The position numbers and the translations under genes were made by a program. The notes under the pieces are model-generated. The model had not been told where the DNA came from. It did not search any database and worked only from the letters and a program-made list of their open reading frames with translations. Below, in pieces: positions 1 to 8,974 of a stretch of 64,000 nucleotides of DNA. Source of the DNA: Novosphingobium sp. BW1 (GTDB lineage Bacteria; Pseudomonadota; Alphaproteobacteria; Sphingomonadales; Sphingomonadaceae); NCBI RefSeq assembly GCF_008107685.1, contig NZ_VIRF01000082.1, positions 62,001-126,000 on the forward strand, in the 5' to 3' direction. Position 1 is the stretch's first letter. Every line of letters begins with the position of its first letter.

Positions 1-328
1 GCTGGCCCTGGAACATAGCGTAGACGGTGGGGATCGAGCGGACCTGGAACTGCGAGGCGATGAACTGCTCTTCATCGACGTTGATTTTGGCGAGCACCAC
101 GCCCTTGTCGGCGTACTCGGCTGCGACCTTCTCGAGCACCGGGGTCAGCGCCTTGCAGGGGCCACACCACTCTGCCCAGAAGTCGAGAATGACGAGCTGG
201 GTCATCGAGGGTTCGGCAACCTCCTTGCGGAACCGCTCTGCTGCCTTCTGCTCTTCGATGTTCAGACCCATGCTGGCCACTGCACTGCTCCCGTCGGTCG
301 CGATTTCAAGAGCGGCATAGATCGACAT
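1..328 (-). CDS. CnoX/YbbN-like thioredoxin-domain protein (3' truncated by window edge)
   Basis: The translation shows a thioredoxin fold with the active site WCGPC in the context FWAEWCGPCK, then the cis-Pro segment SIPTVYAMF. The N-terminal stretch MGLNIEEQKAAERF resembles the alphaproteobacterial YbbN/CnoX family, in which the thioredoxin domain is followed by TPR repeats and acts as a holdase chaperone. Only about 109 residues are visible because the gene runs off the left edge, so the TPR part is not seen. Two in-frame ATG starts exist, at 328 and 271. Neither has a strong Shine-Dalgarno site, and the shorter start at 271 would place MGLN at the N terminus. The thioredoxin call is firm; the CnoX subfamily is an inference. 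Confidence 0.85.
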   Translation of the reverse strand, partial: MSIYAALEIATDGSSAVASMGLNIEEQKAAERFRKEVAEPSMTQLVILDFWAEWCGPCKALTPVLEKVAAEYADKGVVLAKINVDEEQFIASQFQVRSIPTVYAMFQGQ

Positions 329-498
329 TTCCGGGCCGTTTGTGAAGGGGGGAATGCGGGAAAACGGCGGGAATCCGCAATTTGTATTTTTTCTTTCATT
401 TTGCGCTTGCAGGGTCTGAAACCCACTGCTAATGGGCCGCCTCCACCCCGGAAGGGTGGCGCGGATTTCTGCTTCCAACCTTCCGAACGGACGCCAGA

Positions 499-573
499 GC
501 GGGCGTAGCTCAGGGGTAGAGCACAACCTTGCCAAGGTTGGGGTCGAGGGTTCGAATCCCTTCGCCCGCTCCA
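499..573 (+). tRNA. tRNA-Gly (anticodon GCC)
   Basis: The cloverleaf can be read directly. The acceptor arm GCGGGCG pairs with CGCCCGC, the anticodon loop CTTGCCAAG carries GCC, the T arm contains GGTTCGAATCC, and CCA is encoded. It is identical to the copy at 764-838. Confidence 0.97.
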
Positions 574-763
574 GTTTCCATCGGTAGTGTGAGAGCTCTC
601 TTCCATGTAGGCATGGCATGAGCGCGGAAGTCTTGGCTTCATCTTGCAAGGGGTTGGACCGAAACACATTTTAAGGTCTTGCGGTGCTTCCTAAGCGCTG
701 TTAATGGGCCGCGACTCCAGGCAGGATGGTGCTTCACCGGACTGTTTCGGAAAAAACGCCAGA

Positions 764-838
764 GCGGGCGTAGCTCAGGGGTAGAGCACAACCTTGCCAA
801 GGTTGGGGTCGAGGGTTCGAATCCCTTCGCCCGCTCCA
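764..838 (+). tRNA. tRNA-Gly (anticodon GCC), second identical copy
   Basis: The 75 nt match the copy at 499-573, with the same GCC anticodon and encoded CCA. The bases just upstream (AACGCCAGAGC versus GACGCCAGAGC) and a further segment (TTAATGGGCCGC versus CTAATGGGCCGC) are also similar, so the duplicated unit extends beyond the tRNA. Confidence 0.97.
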
Positions 839-937
839 GTTTTTCAAGCGACATTGTCGGTATTTCGGGCAACGCCGGGCATTTCTGCCGCGGCGTTTTT
901 TCTATGTGCGGCGTTCGCAGCGCCTCGCGGCGACGGG

Positions 938-2284
938 CTATTCGCCCGCCACCGTCATCCCGTCCACGCGGATCGTGGGTACGTTGATCGCGCGGTGCCA
1001 TTCCAGGTCATTGGCCGGGGTGAGCTGTGCGTACATTGCCGAGAGATTGCCCGCGACCGTTAATTCCGAGACGGCGCCCGCGATTTGTCCGTCGATGATA
1101 CGGAAGCCTGAGGCGCCGCGGCTGTAGTCGCCTGTCACTCCGTTCACGCCCTGGCCGATCAGTTCGGTGACGTAGATGCCATCCTTGATGTCGGCTATCA
1201 GCTCCTGGGGCGAAAGCGTACCGGCTGAGAGGTGGACGTTTCCGACCGAAACGGACGGCGAGCCGCCGCCTGCGCGCGCGGCATGGCCGGTCGGAGCGAG
1301 GCCAAGCTGGCGGGCCGAGGCGGTGTCGAGCAGCCACCCCGTGACGCGCCCGTCCTCGACCAGCGTGGTGGGACGGGTGGCGAGGCCCTCGCCATCGAAG
1401 GGGCGCGAGCGCAGGCCGCGCTTCATGTGCGGGTTGTCGCCGATCTCGATGCCCGTCTTAAAGATGCGCTCCTCGATCCGGTCGAGAAGGAAGCTGGAAC
1501 GACGGGTGATCGCGCTGCCTGACATGGCGCCCAGCAGGTGCCCGATGAGCGTACCGCCCACGCGCGGGTCGAAGACGACCGGGAGTGGTCCGCTCTTGAC
1601 CCGGCCCGGATTAAGACGGCCGACGGCGCGGGTGCCTGCCAGTGTGCCGATTTCGGCGGCCGAGGGCAGGTCCTCGCGGTGGTGCGACTGGCGCCAGGCG
1701 TTGTCGCGCTGCTTGGCGTTGCCTTCGCCCGCGACGACCGAGACGCTGAGCGAATGGTTGGTCGAGGCATAGCTGCCGGCAAATCCGTGGCTGGTGGTAA
1801 GCGCGAAGACGCCGCTGCCCGAATGGGCCGAGGCGCCGTCCGAATTGGTGACCCCGGCGACGGCGCGCGCAGCTTCCTCGCCTTCCTCGGCCATCGTGCG
1901 CAGGGTTTGCGGACTGAGTTCGCCGCTGTCGATCATGTCGAGATTGGGCCAAGGAGCGTGGCTCAGCAGTTCCTCGGGGGCGAGCCCGGCGTAGGCATCC
2001 TCCGGCGCGAGGCGTGCCATGCTAATTGCGCGTTCGGCCAGTTCGTCGAGTGCTGCGGGAGACATGTCGGAGGAGCCGATCGAAGCCGAGCGCTTGCCCG
2101 CGAACACCCGCAGCGAGATATGCTCGCTTTCGGAACGCTCCACGTCTTCCAGGTTGCCAAGGCGGATCTGGATTCCTTCGGAGGCGTTCGCGGCGTAGAT
2201 CGCATCGGCGGCGTCCGCTCCGGCGCGGCGGGCGCGCTCCACCAGATCCTGCGCGCGGTCCTGGGCCTGCTGCGGGCTAAGCAT
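938..2284 (-). CDS. pmbA: TldD/PmbA family metalloprotease subunit (PmbA/TldE-like)
   Basis: This 448-residue protein has the PmbA/TldE architecture: an N-terminal domain with IQIRLGNLEDVERSES and a C-terminal domain with ARAGGGSPSVSVGN and GVNGVTGDYSRGASGF. The TldD-TldE heterodimer is a cytosolic zinc protease that degrades unfolded peptides and matures some modified peptides. TldD supplies the zinc-site HExxxH motif and TldE-type subunits lack it; I see no HExxxH here, which supports PmbA/TldE. The length matches the family (about 450). Translation starts at ATG 2284. No tldD partner lies in the window. Confidence 0.92.
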   Translation of the reverse strand: MLSPQQAQDRAQDLVERARRAGADAADAIYAANASEGIQIRLGNLEDVERSESEHISLRVFAGKRSASIGSSDMSPAALDELAERAISMARLAPEDAYAGLAPEELLSHAPWPNLDMIDSGELSPQTLRTMAEEGEEAARAVAGVTNSDGASAHSGSGVFALTTSHGFAGSYASTNHSLSVSVVAGEGNAKQRDNAWRQSHHREDLPSAAEIGTLAGTRAVGRLNPGRVKSGPLPVVFDPRVGGTLIGHLLGAMSGSAITRRSSFLLDRIEERIFKTGIEIGDNPHMKRGLRSRPFDGEGLATRPTTLVEDGRVTGWLLDTASARQLGLAPTGHAARAGGGSPSVSVGNVHLSAGTLSPQELIADIKDGIYVTELIGQGVNGVTGDYSRGASGFRIIDGQIAGAVSELTVAGNLSAMYAQLTPANDLEWHRAINVPTIRVDGMTVAGE

Positions 2285-2416
2285 GTCGGTTCGTACTCCA
2301 ATGGCTCGGGCGCGGGCGCGCCTTTGTCATCGGGAGTTAGTGCGCCCCTTCGCCAAGCGCAAATGAAGCTGTGCGATTGTACCCGAAAGCGGGAGGGCAG
2401 GGGGGGGGGAATGGGC

Positions 2417-2833
2417 TCAGGCGAAGAGCAGGCCGAGCACCTTGAACAGGCCGGTGAGGGCAAAGGGCAGGCCGATCGCGATGGCCCACAGGAGCAGGCA
2501 GTCACGGCGGCAGGCGGGCGCAAGCGCTGGATCGCGGGCCTCGCGGTCGGTCAGGCTGTTCCAGCGCGCTTCGAAGCGGCGGCACGCCGGGATGATGGCG
2601 AGAACCAGCACGATCAGTGCGAAATAGGGCAGAAGCGAACCTTCACCGGCCTTGAGCGCGCCGATGGTCACGAAGATCTGGAGTGCGGTGTAGACGAGGA
2701 GAGCATAGGCGATGTGGTCGCTCATACGACGGCGCCAGTCGAGCGTGGCGGCAGGACGGCCGCTGACAGGGGCAGGCTCGTGGGCCTTGCGGTCGGGAAA
2801 GGCGGTGCTGGCCTTGGGGGAGTTGCTGTCCAT
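2417..2833 (-). CDS. Small membrane protein of unknown function
   Basis: About 138 residues with three or four hydrophobic stretches: IAYALLVYTALQIFVTIGAL, SLLPYFALIVLVLAIIPA, and LLLWAIAIGLPFALTGLFKV near the C terminus. The N-terminal 35 residues are polar and probably cytoplasmic. ATG 2833 (MDSNSPKAS) is preferred to an upstream TTG at 2869. I do not recognise the family. It lies downstream of nothing obvious and is divergent from lptB, separated by 237 bp with no other gene. Confidence 0.6.
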   Translation of the reverse strand: MDSNSPKASTAFPDRKAHEPAPVSGRPAATLDWRRRMSDHIAYALLVYTALQIFVTIGALKAGEGSLLPYFALIVLVLAIIPACRRFEARWNSLTDREARDPALAPACRRDCLLLWAIAIGLPFALTGLFKVLGLLFA

Positions 2834-3070
2834 TGGCTGAAAGCCCCATATGTCCTCGTGAGAGGTCAATTAGACCACTCTTGGCGCAGCGAATCAAGAT
2901 TGCGGGAACTTTTCCAAGCCCGAAACGTGTTGCCTCGACATATCTCCTGCGTTGAAAGGCACGCGGTGCGGATTGCGTAGCACAAACATGCACGAATCCT
3001 GCCATTTGCACGGCGACGGTTTAAAACCGCCCTTGCCGAGCCCCCGCGCTCCGCTTACATCCGGCAGGTA

Positions 3071-3853
3071 ATGACTGCACCTACCGATCTGGACGCCGCC
3101 CCCGCGCAGGCGATGCGCGCCGAGGCCGCGGGCGATGGCCTCGAAGTGATCTCGATCGCCAAGAGCTATGACAAGCGCACGGTTCTCAGCGATATTTCCC
3201 TATCGGTCGCCAAGGGCGAGGTTCTGGGCCTGCTGGGCCCGAACGGTGCGGGCAAGACCACCTGCTTCTATTCGATCATGGGGCTGGTGAAGCCGGACTC
3301 CGGGCGAATCCTGATGGACGGTGTCGATGTGACACGCCTGCCCATGTACCGCCGCGCAATCCTGGGGCTGGGCTACCTGCCGCAGGAGACCTCGATCTTC
3401 CGCGGCCTTACCGTTGAACAGAACATTGGCGCGGTGCTCGAACTGAACGAGCCGGACCGCGATGTGCGCGCCAGCGAACTGGAGCGCCTGCTTGACGAAT
3501 TCGGCCTCACCCGCCTGCGGGGGAGCCCGGCAATGGCGCTGTCAGGCGGCGAACGCCGCCGCGCCGAGATTGCCCGCGCTCTTGCGGCCAAGCCCTCGAT
3601 CATGCTGCTGGACGAGCCTTTCGCAGGCATCGATCCGCTCTCGATTTCGGACATTCGCCACCTCGTGGCCGATCTCAAGACGCGCGGCATCGGTGTTCTG
3701 ATCACCGACCACAACGTGCGCGAGACGCTCGATATCGTGGACCGTGCCTGCATCATCTATGGCGGGCAGGTCCTCTTCGCCGGTAGCCCCGAGGCGCTTG
3801 TCGCCGATGAGAACGTGCGCCGGCTCTACCTGGGTGAGGGTTTCACGCTGTGA
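3071..3853 (+). CDS. lptB: LPS export ABC transporter ATP-binding protein LptB
   Basis: This 260-residue protein is the ATPase of the LptB2FGC complex, which extracts lipopolysaccharide from the inner membrane. Walker A GPNGAGKT lies at residues 56-63, the ABC signature is LSGGERRRAEIARAL, Walker B is IMLLDEPFAGIDP, and the switch His is in VLITDHNVRETL. The stretch YLPQETSIFRGLTVEQNI is typical of LptB. About 20 extra N-terminal residues are usual for sphingomonads. It is followed 26 bp later by rpoN, a common lptB-rpoN order in proteobacteria. Confidence 0.95.
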   Translation: MTAPTDLDAAPAQAMRAEAAGDGLEVISIAKSYDKRTVLSDISLSVAKGEVLGLLGPNGAGKTTCFYSIMGLVKPDSGRILMDGVDVTRLPMYRRAILGLGYLPQETSIFRGLTVEQNIGAVLELNEPDRDVRASELERLLDEFGLTRLRGSPAMALSGGERRRAEIARALAAKPSIMLLDEPFAGIDPLSISDIRHLVADLKTRGIGVLITDHNVRETLDIVDRACIIYGGQVLFAGSPEALVADENVRRLYLGEGFTL

Positions 3854-3879
3854 GGCCCTTGCCAACGGGAACCTGATCC

Positions 3880-5430
3880 ATGGCGCTGGGGCCAAGGCTG
3901 GACTTACGCCAGACCCAGTCGCTCGTCATGACGCCGCAGCTCCAGCAGGCGATCAAGCTGCTGGCGCTGTCCAATCTCGAAATCGAAGCATTCATCGGCG
4001 ATGCGCTCGATGCCAACCCGCTGCTCGACGTCGGCCGCGATTCCGCGCCCTCGGGCGAGGACGGGGCGACCTCTCCCGACGCGGACGTGCGGCGTACCTC
4101 GCTTGAGCAATCCCCGACCGACCGGTTGATCGGCGAAGGCCACGGCGGCGAGGACAATCCTCTCGACATCGATTCAGGGGCTATCGACCGCGATGTGGAC
4201 ACCGGCGATGGCGAGCGTCTGTCCCTGGCCGATGCCGCCATGTCCGGTGCCGCGCCCTCGGGCGAGGCCGACTGGGGCGCGGCGCTCGTCGGCAGAGTGG
4301 GCGAGGACGGCCCGGGCATAGACGAACGAGCGGGCGCGGAGGAGAGCCTCTTCGACCATCTCGACGCGCAGGTCGGGGCCGTTACCGGCGATCCAGTGCT
4401 AGCGGGCATTGCGCGCTATCTCATCGGGCTTCTGGACGAGGCGGGCTACCTGTCGGTCAGGTTAGATGACGTGGCGCACGATCTCGGTGCGGATCTGGCC
4501 AAGGTCGAGCAGGGGCTGGCCCTGGTGCAGTCGCTTGATCCCACTGGGGTGGGCGCGCGCAGCCTGTCCGAATGCATCGCGCTCCAGGCGATCGAGGCTG
4601 ATCGCCACGATCCGTGCATGGCGCGCCTGATCGCCAATCTCGACCTTGTCGCGCGCGGTGACCTCAACCGGCTCAAGCGCATGTGCGGGGTGGATGACGA
4701 GGACATGGCCGAGATGCTGGCCGAACTGCGTTCCTACGATCCCAAGCCGGGGCTGCGTTTTGGCGGCGAGCCGGGCGGGACGGTGACCCCGGACATCCTG
4801 ATCCGCGCGCGGGACGATGGGGGCTGGGATATCCGGCTCAATGAAGCGACCCTGCCGCGCCTGGTGGTCAACCGGGGCTACTACGTCGCGCTGAAGGGAA
4901 GCTGCGAGGACAAGTCCTCGCGCGCATGGCTCTCGGAGAAGCTGGGTGATGCGAACTGGCTGATCAAGGCGCTCGACCAGCGACAGAAGACGATCCTCAA
5001 GGTCGCCAGCGAGCTGGTGAAGCAGCAGGACGGCTTCTTCCGTGAGGGCGTCTCGCAGCTGCGCCCGCTCACCTTGCGGGCCGTGGCCGAGGCCATCGGC
5101 ATGCACGAATCGACGGTGAGCCGGGTCACTTCGGCCAAGTTCCTCAACTGCGCGCGCGGGACCTTCGAGCTCAAATACTTCTTTTCCTCGGGTGTCGCCT
5201 CGGCGAGCGGGGAGGGTGGGGCCTCTGCCGAAGCGGTCAAGGCCGCGATCCGCCAGTTGATCGATGCCGAAGATCCCAAGGCGGTGCTGTCCGATGACAC
5301 CCTGGTCGAACTGCTCAAAGAAAAGGGGTTCGAGCTAGCCCGGCGAACGGTGGCCAAATACCGTGAGGCGATCGGCCTTGGCAGTTCGGTGCAGCGCCGC
5401 CGTCAGAAGAAGATCGCAGGCGCCAGCTGA
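3880..5430 (+). CDS. rpoN: RNA polymerase sigma-54 factor RpoN
   Basis: This 516-residue sigma-54 begins with the activator-interacting region I (LRQTQSLVMTPQLQQAIKLL), followed by an acidic, variable region II (about 60-150). A core-binding domain and an HTH (AVAEAIGMHESTVSRVTSAK) come next. The RpoN box ARRTVAKYRE at residues 487-496 recognises the -24 promoter element. All functional regions are present and the length is normal. It lies directly after lptB on the same strand. The 288 bp that follow to the next gene hold no gene I can support. Confidence 0.97.
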   Translation: MALGPRLDLRQTQSLVMTPQLQQAIKLLALSNLEIEAFIGDALDANPLLDVGRDSAPSGEDGATSPDADVRRTSLEQSPTDRLIGEGHGGEDNPLDIDSGAIDRDVDTGDGERLSLADAAMSGAAPSGEADWGAALVGRVGEDGPGIDERAGAEESLFDHLDAQVGAVTGDPVLAGIARYLIGLLDEAGYLSVRLDDVAHDLGADLAKVEQGLALVQSLDPTGVGARSLSECIALQAIEADRHDPCMARLIANLDLVARGDLNRLKRMCGVDDEDMAEMLAELRSYDPKPGLRFGGEPGGTVTPDILIRARDDGGWDIRLNEATLPRLVVNRGYYVALKGSCEDKSSRAWLSEKLGDANWLIKALDQRQKTILKVASELVKQQDGFFREGVSQLRPLTLRAVAEAIGMHESTVSRVTSAKFLNCARGTFELKYFFSSGVASASGEGGASAEAVKAAIRQLIDAEDPKAVLSDDTLVELLKEKGFELARRTVAKYREAIGLGSSVQRRRQKKIAGAS

Positions 5431-5718
5431 CGCGCCCATACGCCGGATACAAAGCGCCTTTCCCCAGCCCGCTGCGGGTAAGGATTGCCATTTGTGCATG
5501 ACCCTGTCTAAACGGCGCAACGAAACGCCCCCACCCGGGCGGCTGACACCTGCCCCCTTCAACCGGATGGCGCCGTGCTGGAATGCGGCGCCGGTCCGGG
5601 AAGGGGGGGCCTCTTTCGCGCTCTTACCTAGGCGCCTTTTTCCACCTCCTTGACCGTCCTTGCATAGCCTTCGCGGCGCGCCGCAGTCCCGGCGTCGAGG
5701 CCATGGGGAGGCGCGCGC

Positions 5719-7131
5719 ATGATACCCAAGACATTCCATTTCATCTGGGTGGGCGATGAAAGCCGCCGTCCGGACAACTGCATCGAAACCTGGCGCAAGG
5801 CGCATCCGGACTGGGGCTTTCGCCTCTGGGGCAACGCCGATCTCGACGGGCGCGCGTGGATCAACAAGGCCCACATGGATGCGATGCGCGACCGCGAATG
5901 GAACGGGGTTGCCGACATGCTGCGCTGGGAGATCCTGCACGAACACGGCGGGATCGTCTTCGATGCCGATTCGGTCTGTACCCGGCCGCTCGACGAAGAC
6001 CTGCTCGATTGCCCGGCCTTTGCCTGCTGGGAAAGCGAGATCGCCCGGCCCGGCCTGATCGCGGCGGGCTACTTCGGCTGCCAGCAGGGCAATCCGTTCG
6101 TGAAGGGCATTATCGATACCATCGCCGCGCAAGCCTCGGTCGTCGAGGACATGGCCTGGAAGACGGTCGGCCCGCTGCGCCTGACCGAGTGCTATCGCAG
6201 CTTTGGCTACACGCCCTTGCGCATCTACCCCAGCCACTACTTCATCCCGCGCCACTTCACTGGCGTGACCTACCAGGGCAAAGATCCGGTCTACGCGCAC
6301 CAGCTGTGGGGGACGACCGCGCGGCAGTACGACACGCTGCACAAGGTGGACGTGAGCACGATCGGGCACGAGGCCGCGCAGCGGGCGGCGCCCGTGGTCG
6401 AGGCGGCGGCCGCAGCTGAGCCCCCATCTGCACCTGAGCCTGCGCCCGAATCTGCCTCTGCCGCGCAGGCGCAGGCTGATGCGCCCGCCGCGCCACTCGA
6501 CGCGCCGACTTCGCCGCTCGAAAAGATCCACGCGCCTTACTTCCTCCAGCGCGTGCCCGTGGGATCAGAGCTTGCGCGCCTGCCGCGTATGGACGTCTTC
6601 GCCAGTCTCTTGCAGGGCCAGCGGGTGCTTCACGTGGGCTGCGCGGACTGGCCAATCACCGATCCGGCCACCTCGCTCCATGTCCGGCTGCAGGCGCACT
6701 GCGCGCACCTTGATGGGCTTGACCCCCATGGCGAGGCGCTCGCGCAACTGCGCCCGCACGTGACAGGGGAGCTATTTACCGACTTTGCGCAGGTGCATGG
6801 CAGCTACGACGTGGTCCTCGCCCCCGAGGTGATGGAGCATGTGCCCGACGTTGAGCTGTTCCTGGCCCAGCTCGAGAGCGTCGATGCCAAGATGTATCTG
6901 ATCTCGGTGCCTGACGCCTTCCAGTGCCGCGCGCGCCATTTCGATTACCAGGCCGAAACCGAGATCTTCCTCGAGGGCGTCCATCCCGATCACAACGTCT
7001 GGTACACGCCCTATACCTTTGCCAATACGTTGCGAAAATACAGCCACCTCGACCTTCAGCGGATGTGGTTTTTCAACGGTATATCGCTGTTGGCCCTGCT
7101 CAGTCGACGCGAGCTGGCGCAAGCGGCCTGA
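5719..7131 (+). CDS. GT32-like glycosyltransferase fused to a class I SAM methyltransferase-like domain
   Basis: The N-terminal domain (about 1-210) reads FHFIWVGDES...ADMLRWEILHEHGGIVFDADSV. This is the glycosyltransferase 'DXD sugar-binding' fold of Och1/GT32-type enzymes, with the DXD at D82-D84. An Ala/Pro/Glu-rich linker spans about 220-265. The C-terminal part (about 270-470) resembles a SAM-dependent methyltransferase: motif I-like VLHVGCADWP near residue 303, an acidic HLDGLDPHG, and a motif DVVLAPEVMEHVPD. It could build and methylate a surface glycan or a glycopeptide. Acceptor and donor are unknown. The fusion is unbroken in the sequence, and no signal peptide is present, so it is probably cytoplasmic. 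Confidence 0.75.
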   Translation: MIPKTFHFIWVGDESRRPDNCIETWRKAHPDWGFRLWGNADLDGRAWINKAHMDAMRDREWNGVADMLRWEILHEHGGIVFDADSVCTRPLDEDLLDCPAFACWESEIARPGLIAAGYFGCQQGNPFVKGIIDTIAAQASVVEDMAWKTVGPLRLTECYRSFGYTPLRIYPSHYFIPRHFTGVTYQGKDPVYAHQLWGTTARQYDTLHKVDVSTIGHEAAQRAAPVVEAAAAAEPPSAPEPAPESASAAQAQADAPAAPLDAPTSPLEKIHAPYFLQRVPVGSELARLPRMDVFASLLQGQRVLHVGCADWPITDPATSLHVRLQAHCAHLDGLDPHGEALAQLRPHVTGELFTDFAQVHGSYDVVLAPEVMEHVPDVELFLAQLESVDAKMYLISVPDAFQCRARHFDYQAETEIFLEGVHPDHNVWYTPYTFANTLRKYSHLDLQRMWFFNGISLLALLSRRELAQAA

Positions 7132-7262
7132 CCGCGAACTTGCCCGGATGCCGGACGCGAGTTAGAAGGACTTAACCAGCACGCACAAGGAGCCGCACAG
7201 CCGTGAACATCTGACACACAGCAATACACCCTGTCTGTCATTGTACCGAGCGAGTGCATCTC

Positions 7263-8867
7263 ATGTCTTTTCTCACGCTGGACGGCGTGGCGTTCCGAAC
7301 TGCGGAAGGCCGTGCTCTCTTTTCCGAACTTTCGCTTTCCATCGGCCGCGAACGCATTGGCCTCGTCGGGCGCAACGGGTGCGGTAAGTCCACCCTGCTG
7401 GGCGCGATTGCCGAAGGGCGCAGCGGCTCTGCGGGACACATCGTGCTTTCCGGGTCTGCGGGACTTCTGGCGCAGGACTGGCCGGGGCAATGGACCCTGG
7501 GCCACGTGCTTGGCGTGACCGAACCGCTCGCCTGCCTTGGGCGCATCCTGGCAGGAGAGGGAAGCGAAGAGGACTTCGCGGTGGCCGACTGGACGCTGGA
7601 GGAGCGCCTCGCGGCCATCCTCGATCGGTTGGGTTTGCGGGGCCTCGCGCTCGAACGCCGCGTAGCGAGCCTCTCGGGCGGAGAGCGGACCCGGGTCGGC
7701 CTGGCCCGGCTGCTGCTGGAGGCGCCCGACCTGCTCCTGCTCGACGAGCCGACCAATAATCTCGACGCCGCAGGGCGGGCCCTTGTGGCCAAGGTCCTTG
7801 CCGACTGGCGGGGCGGCGCGCTGGTGGCCAGCCACGATCGCGCTCTGCTGGAGGGAATGGACCGGATTGTCGAGCTCACGCCCACTGGCGTGCGTACGGT
7901 CACAGGCGGCTGGTTGCAGTTCGCCGCGATCCGGGATGCCGAGCGACAGCGCGCCGAGACCGAACTGGAGCGCGCCGAGGCAGACCTGGGGCAGGTGCGC
8001 CGGGCCGGGCAGGCGCAGAAGGAGGCCAAGGCGACCCGAGACAAGGCAGGCCGCGCCTTTGCGGCAGGCGGCTCTCAGGCCAAGGTCCTGCTCGGGCAGC
8101 AGGCCGAGCGCGCGCAGAACAGCGGAGGTGCCCTGAGCCGTCAGGCGACGCGCCAGAGGGACGAGGCCGAGAACCGACTTGCCCAAGCCCGCGGGCAGGT
8201 GGAGGTGCGCGTGCCTGTCCGCATGGACGTGCCCGCCTCCGGCCTGCCTGCGAATGCACAAGTCCTTTCGCTACAGGCGGTGGCCTTCATGCGGGCTGGG
8301 CGGCAGTTCGGGCCGTGGTCGCTCGACATCAAGGGGCCGCGCCGCATGGCTGTCACCGGACCGAACGGGGCGGGCAAGACGACGCTGCTACGCCTCGCCG
8401 TGGGTGAACTGCCCCCGCACACAGGTGGGGCCAGGAGGGCGGAGGGGCGCGTGGCTTGGTTCGACCAGCACCTGGGGCAGCTGGCGGGCGATGCGGACAT
8501 CCTTGCCAACTACCATCGCCTCAATCCCGGGGCGGAAGAGGAGGGTGCCCGCGCCGCGATTGCCCGCTTCGGCTTCCGGGGCGAAGCCTCCCGCCAGTTG
8601 GTCGGCACGCTGTCCGGAGGTGAGCGTCTGCGCGCCGGGCTCGCCTGTACGCTGGGCGGAGCGAGGGCGCCCTGGCTTCTGGTCATGGACGAGCCGACCA
8701 ACCACCTCGACATAGAATCGGTCGAACTGCTCGAAGGTGCCTTGCGCGACTACGACGGGGCGCTGCTTGTGGTCAGCCACGACCGGGCGTTTCTCGAAGC
8801 CATCGGGATCGAGGAACAGGTGAAAATAGGAAGACGATGCAAGGGACCATCGCCCCTTGAACCCTAA
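7263..8867 (+). CDS. ABC-F family ATPase (duplicated ATP-binding cassettes)
   Basis: This 534-residue protein has two ABC domains and no membrane segment, as in the ABC-F family (ribosome-associated translation factors and antibiotic-resistance proteins). Walker A motifs are GRNGCGKST near residue 40 and GPNGAGKTT near 365. Signatures are SLSGGERTRVGLARLL and TLSGGERLRAGLACTL. Both Walker B regions end in the ABC-F hallmark DEPTN[NH]LD. A charged linker rich in A, E, R and Q lies between. ATG 7263 is preferred to GTG 7254. Whether it resembles Uup or a resistance factor cannot be decided from the motifs. Confidence 0.88.
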   Translation: MSFLTLDGVAFRTAEGRALFSELSLSIGRERIGLVGRNGCGKSTLLGAIAEGRSGSAGHIVLSGSAGLLAQDWPGQWTLGHVLGVTEPLACLGRILAGEGSEEDFAVADWTLEERLAAILDRLGLRGLALERRVASLSGGERTRVGLARLLLEAPDLLLLDEPTNNLDAAGRALVAKVLADWRGGALVASHDRALLEGMDRIVELTPTGVRTVTGGWLQFAAIRDAERQRAETELERAEADLGQVRRAGQAQKEAKATRDKAGRAFAAGGSQAKVLLGQQAERAQNSGGALSRQATRQRDEAENRLAQARGQVEVRVPVRMDVPASGLPANAQVLSLQAVAFMRAGRQFGPWSLDIKGPRRMAVTGPNGAGKTTLLRLAVGELPPHTGGARRAEGRVAWFDQHLGQLAGDADILANYHRLNPGAEEEGARAAIARFGFRGEASRQLVGTLSGGERLRAGLACTLGGARAPWLLVMDEPTNHLDIESVELLEGALRDYDGALLVVSHDRAFLEAIGIEEQVKIGRRCKGPSPLEP

Positions 8868-8974
8868 ATGGGCAATCTCGCCTTTCTCAGCCGCAGCCGC
8901 ATGCGGGAGGTGAGTGTGACTGGTTCGGGCAGCCTGAGGGCAATGGCTCTCGGATCGCTAATTCCTGTCTCCTT

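Noticed and set aside
262..669. Minus-strand frame of 135 codons across the first tRNA-Gly
   Set aside because: It runs through a tRNA gene, and its protein reads as a tRNA translation artefact (GRRDSNPRPQPWQG is the antisense of tRNA-Gly).
5500..5660. GC-rich inverted segments (GGCGCC repeats) between rpoN and the fusion gene
   Set aside because: GGCGCC is self-complementary and frequent at this GC content; no convincing stem with a T-run could be assigned as a terminator.
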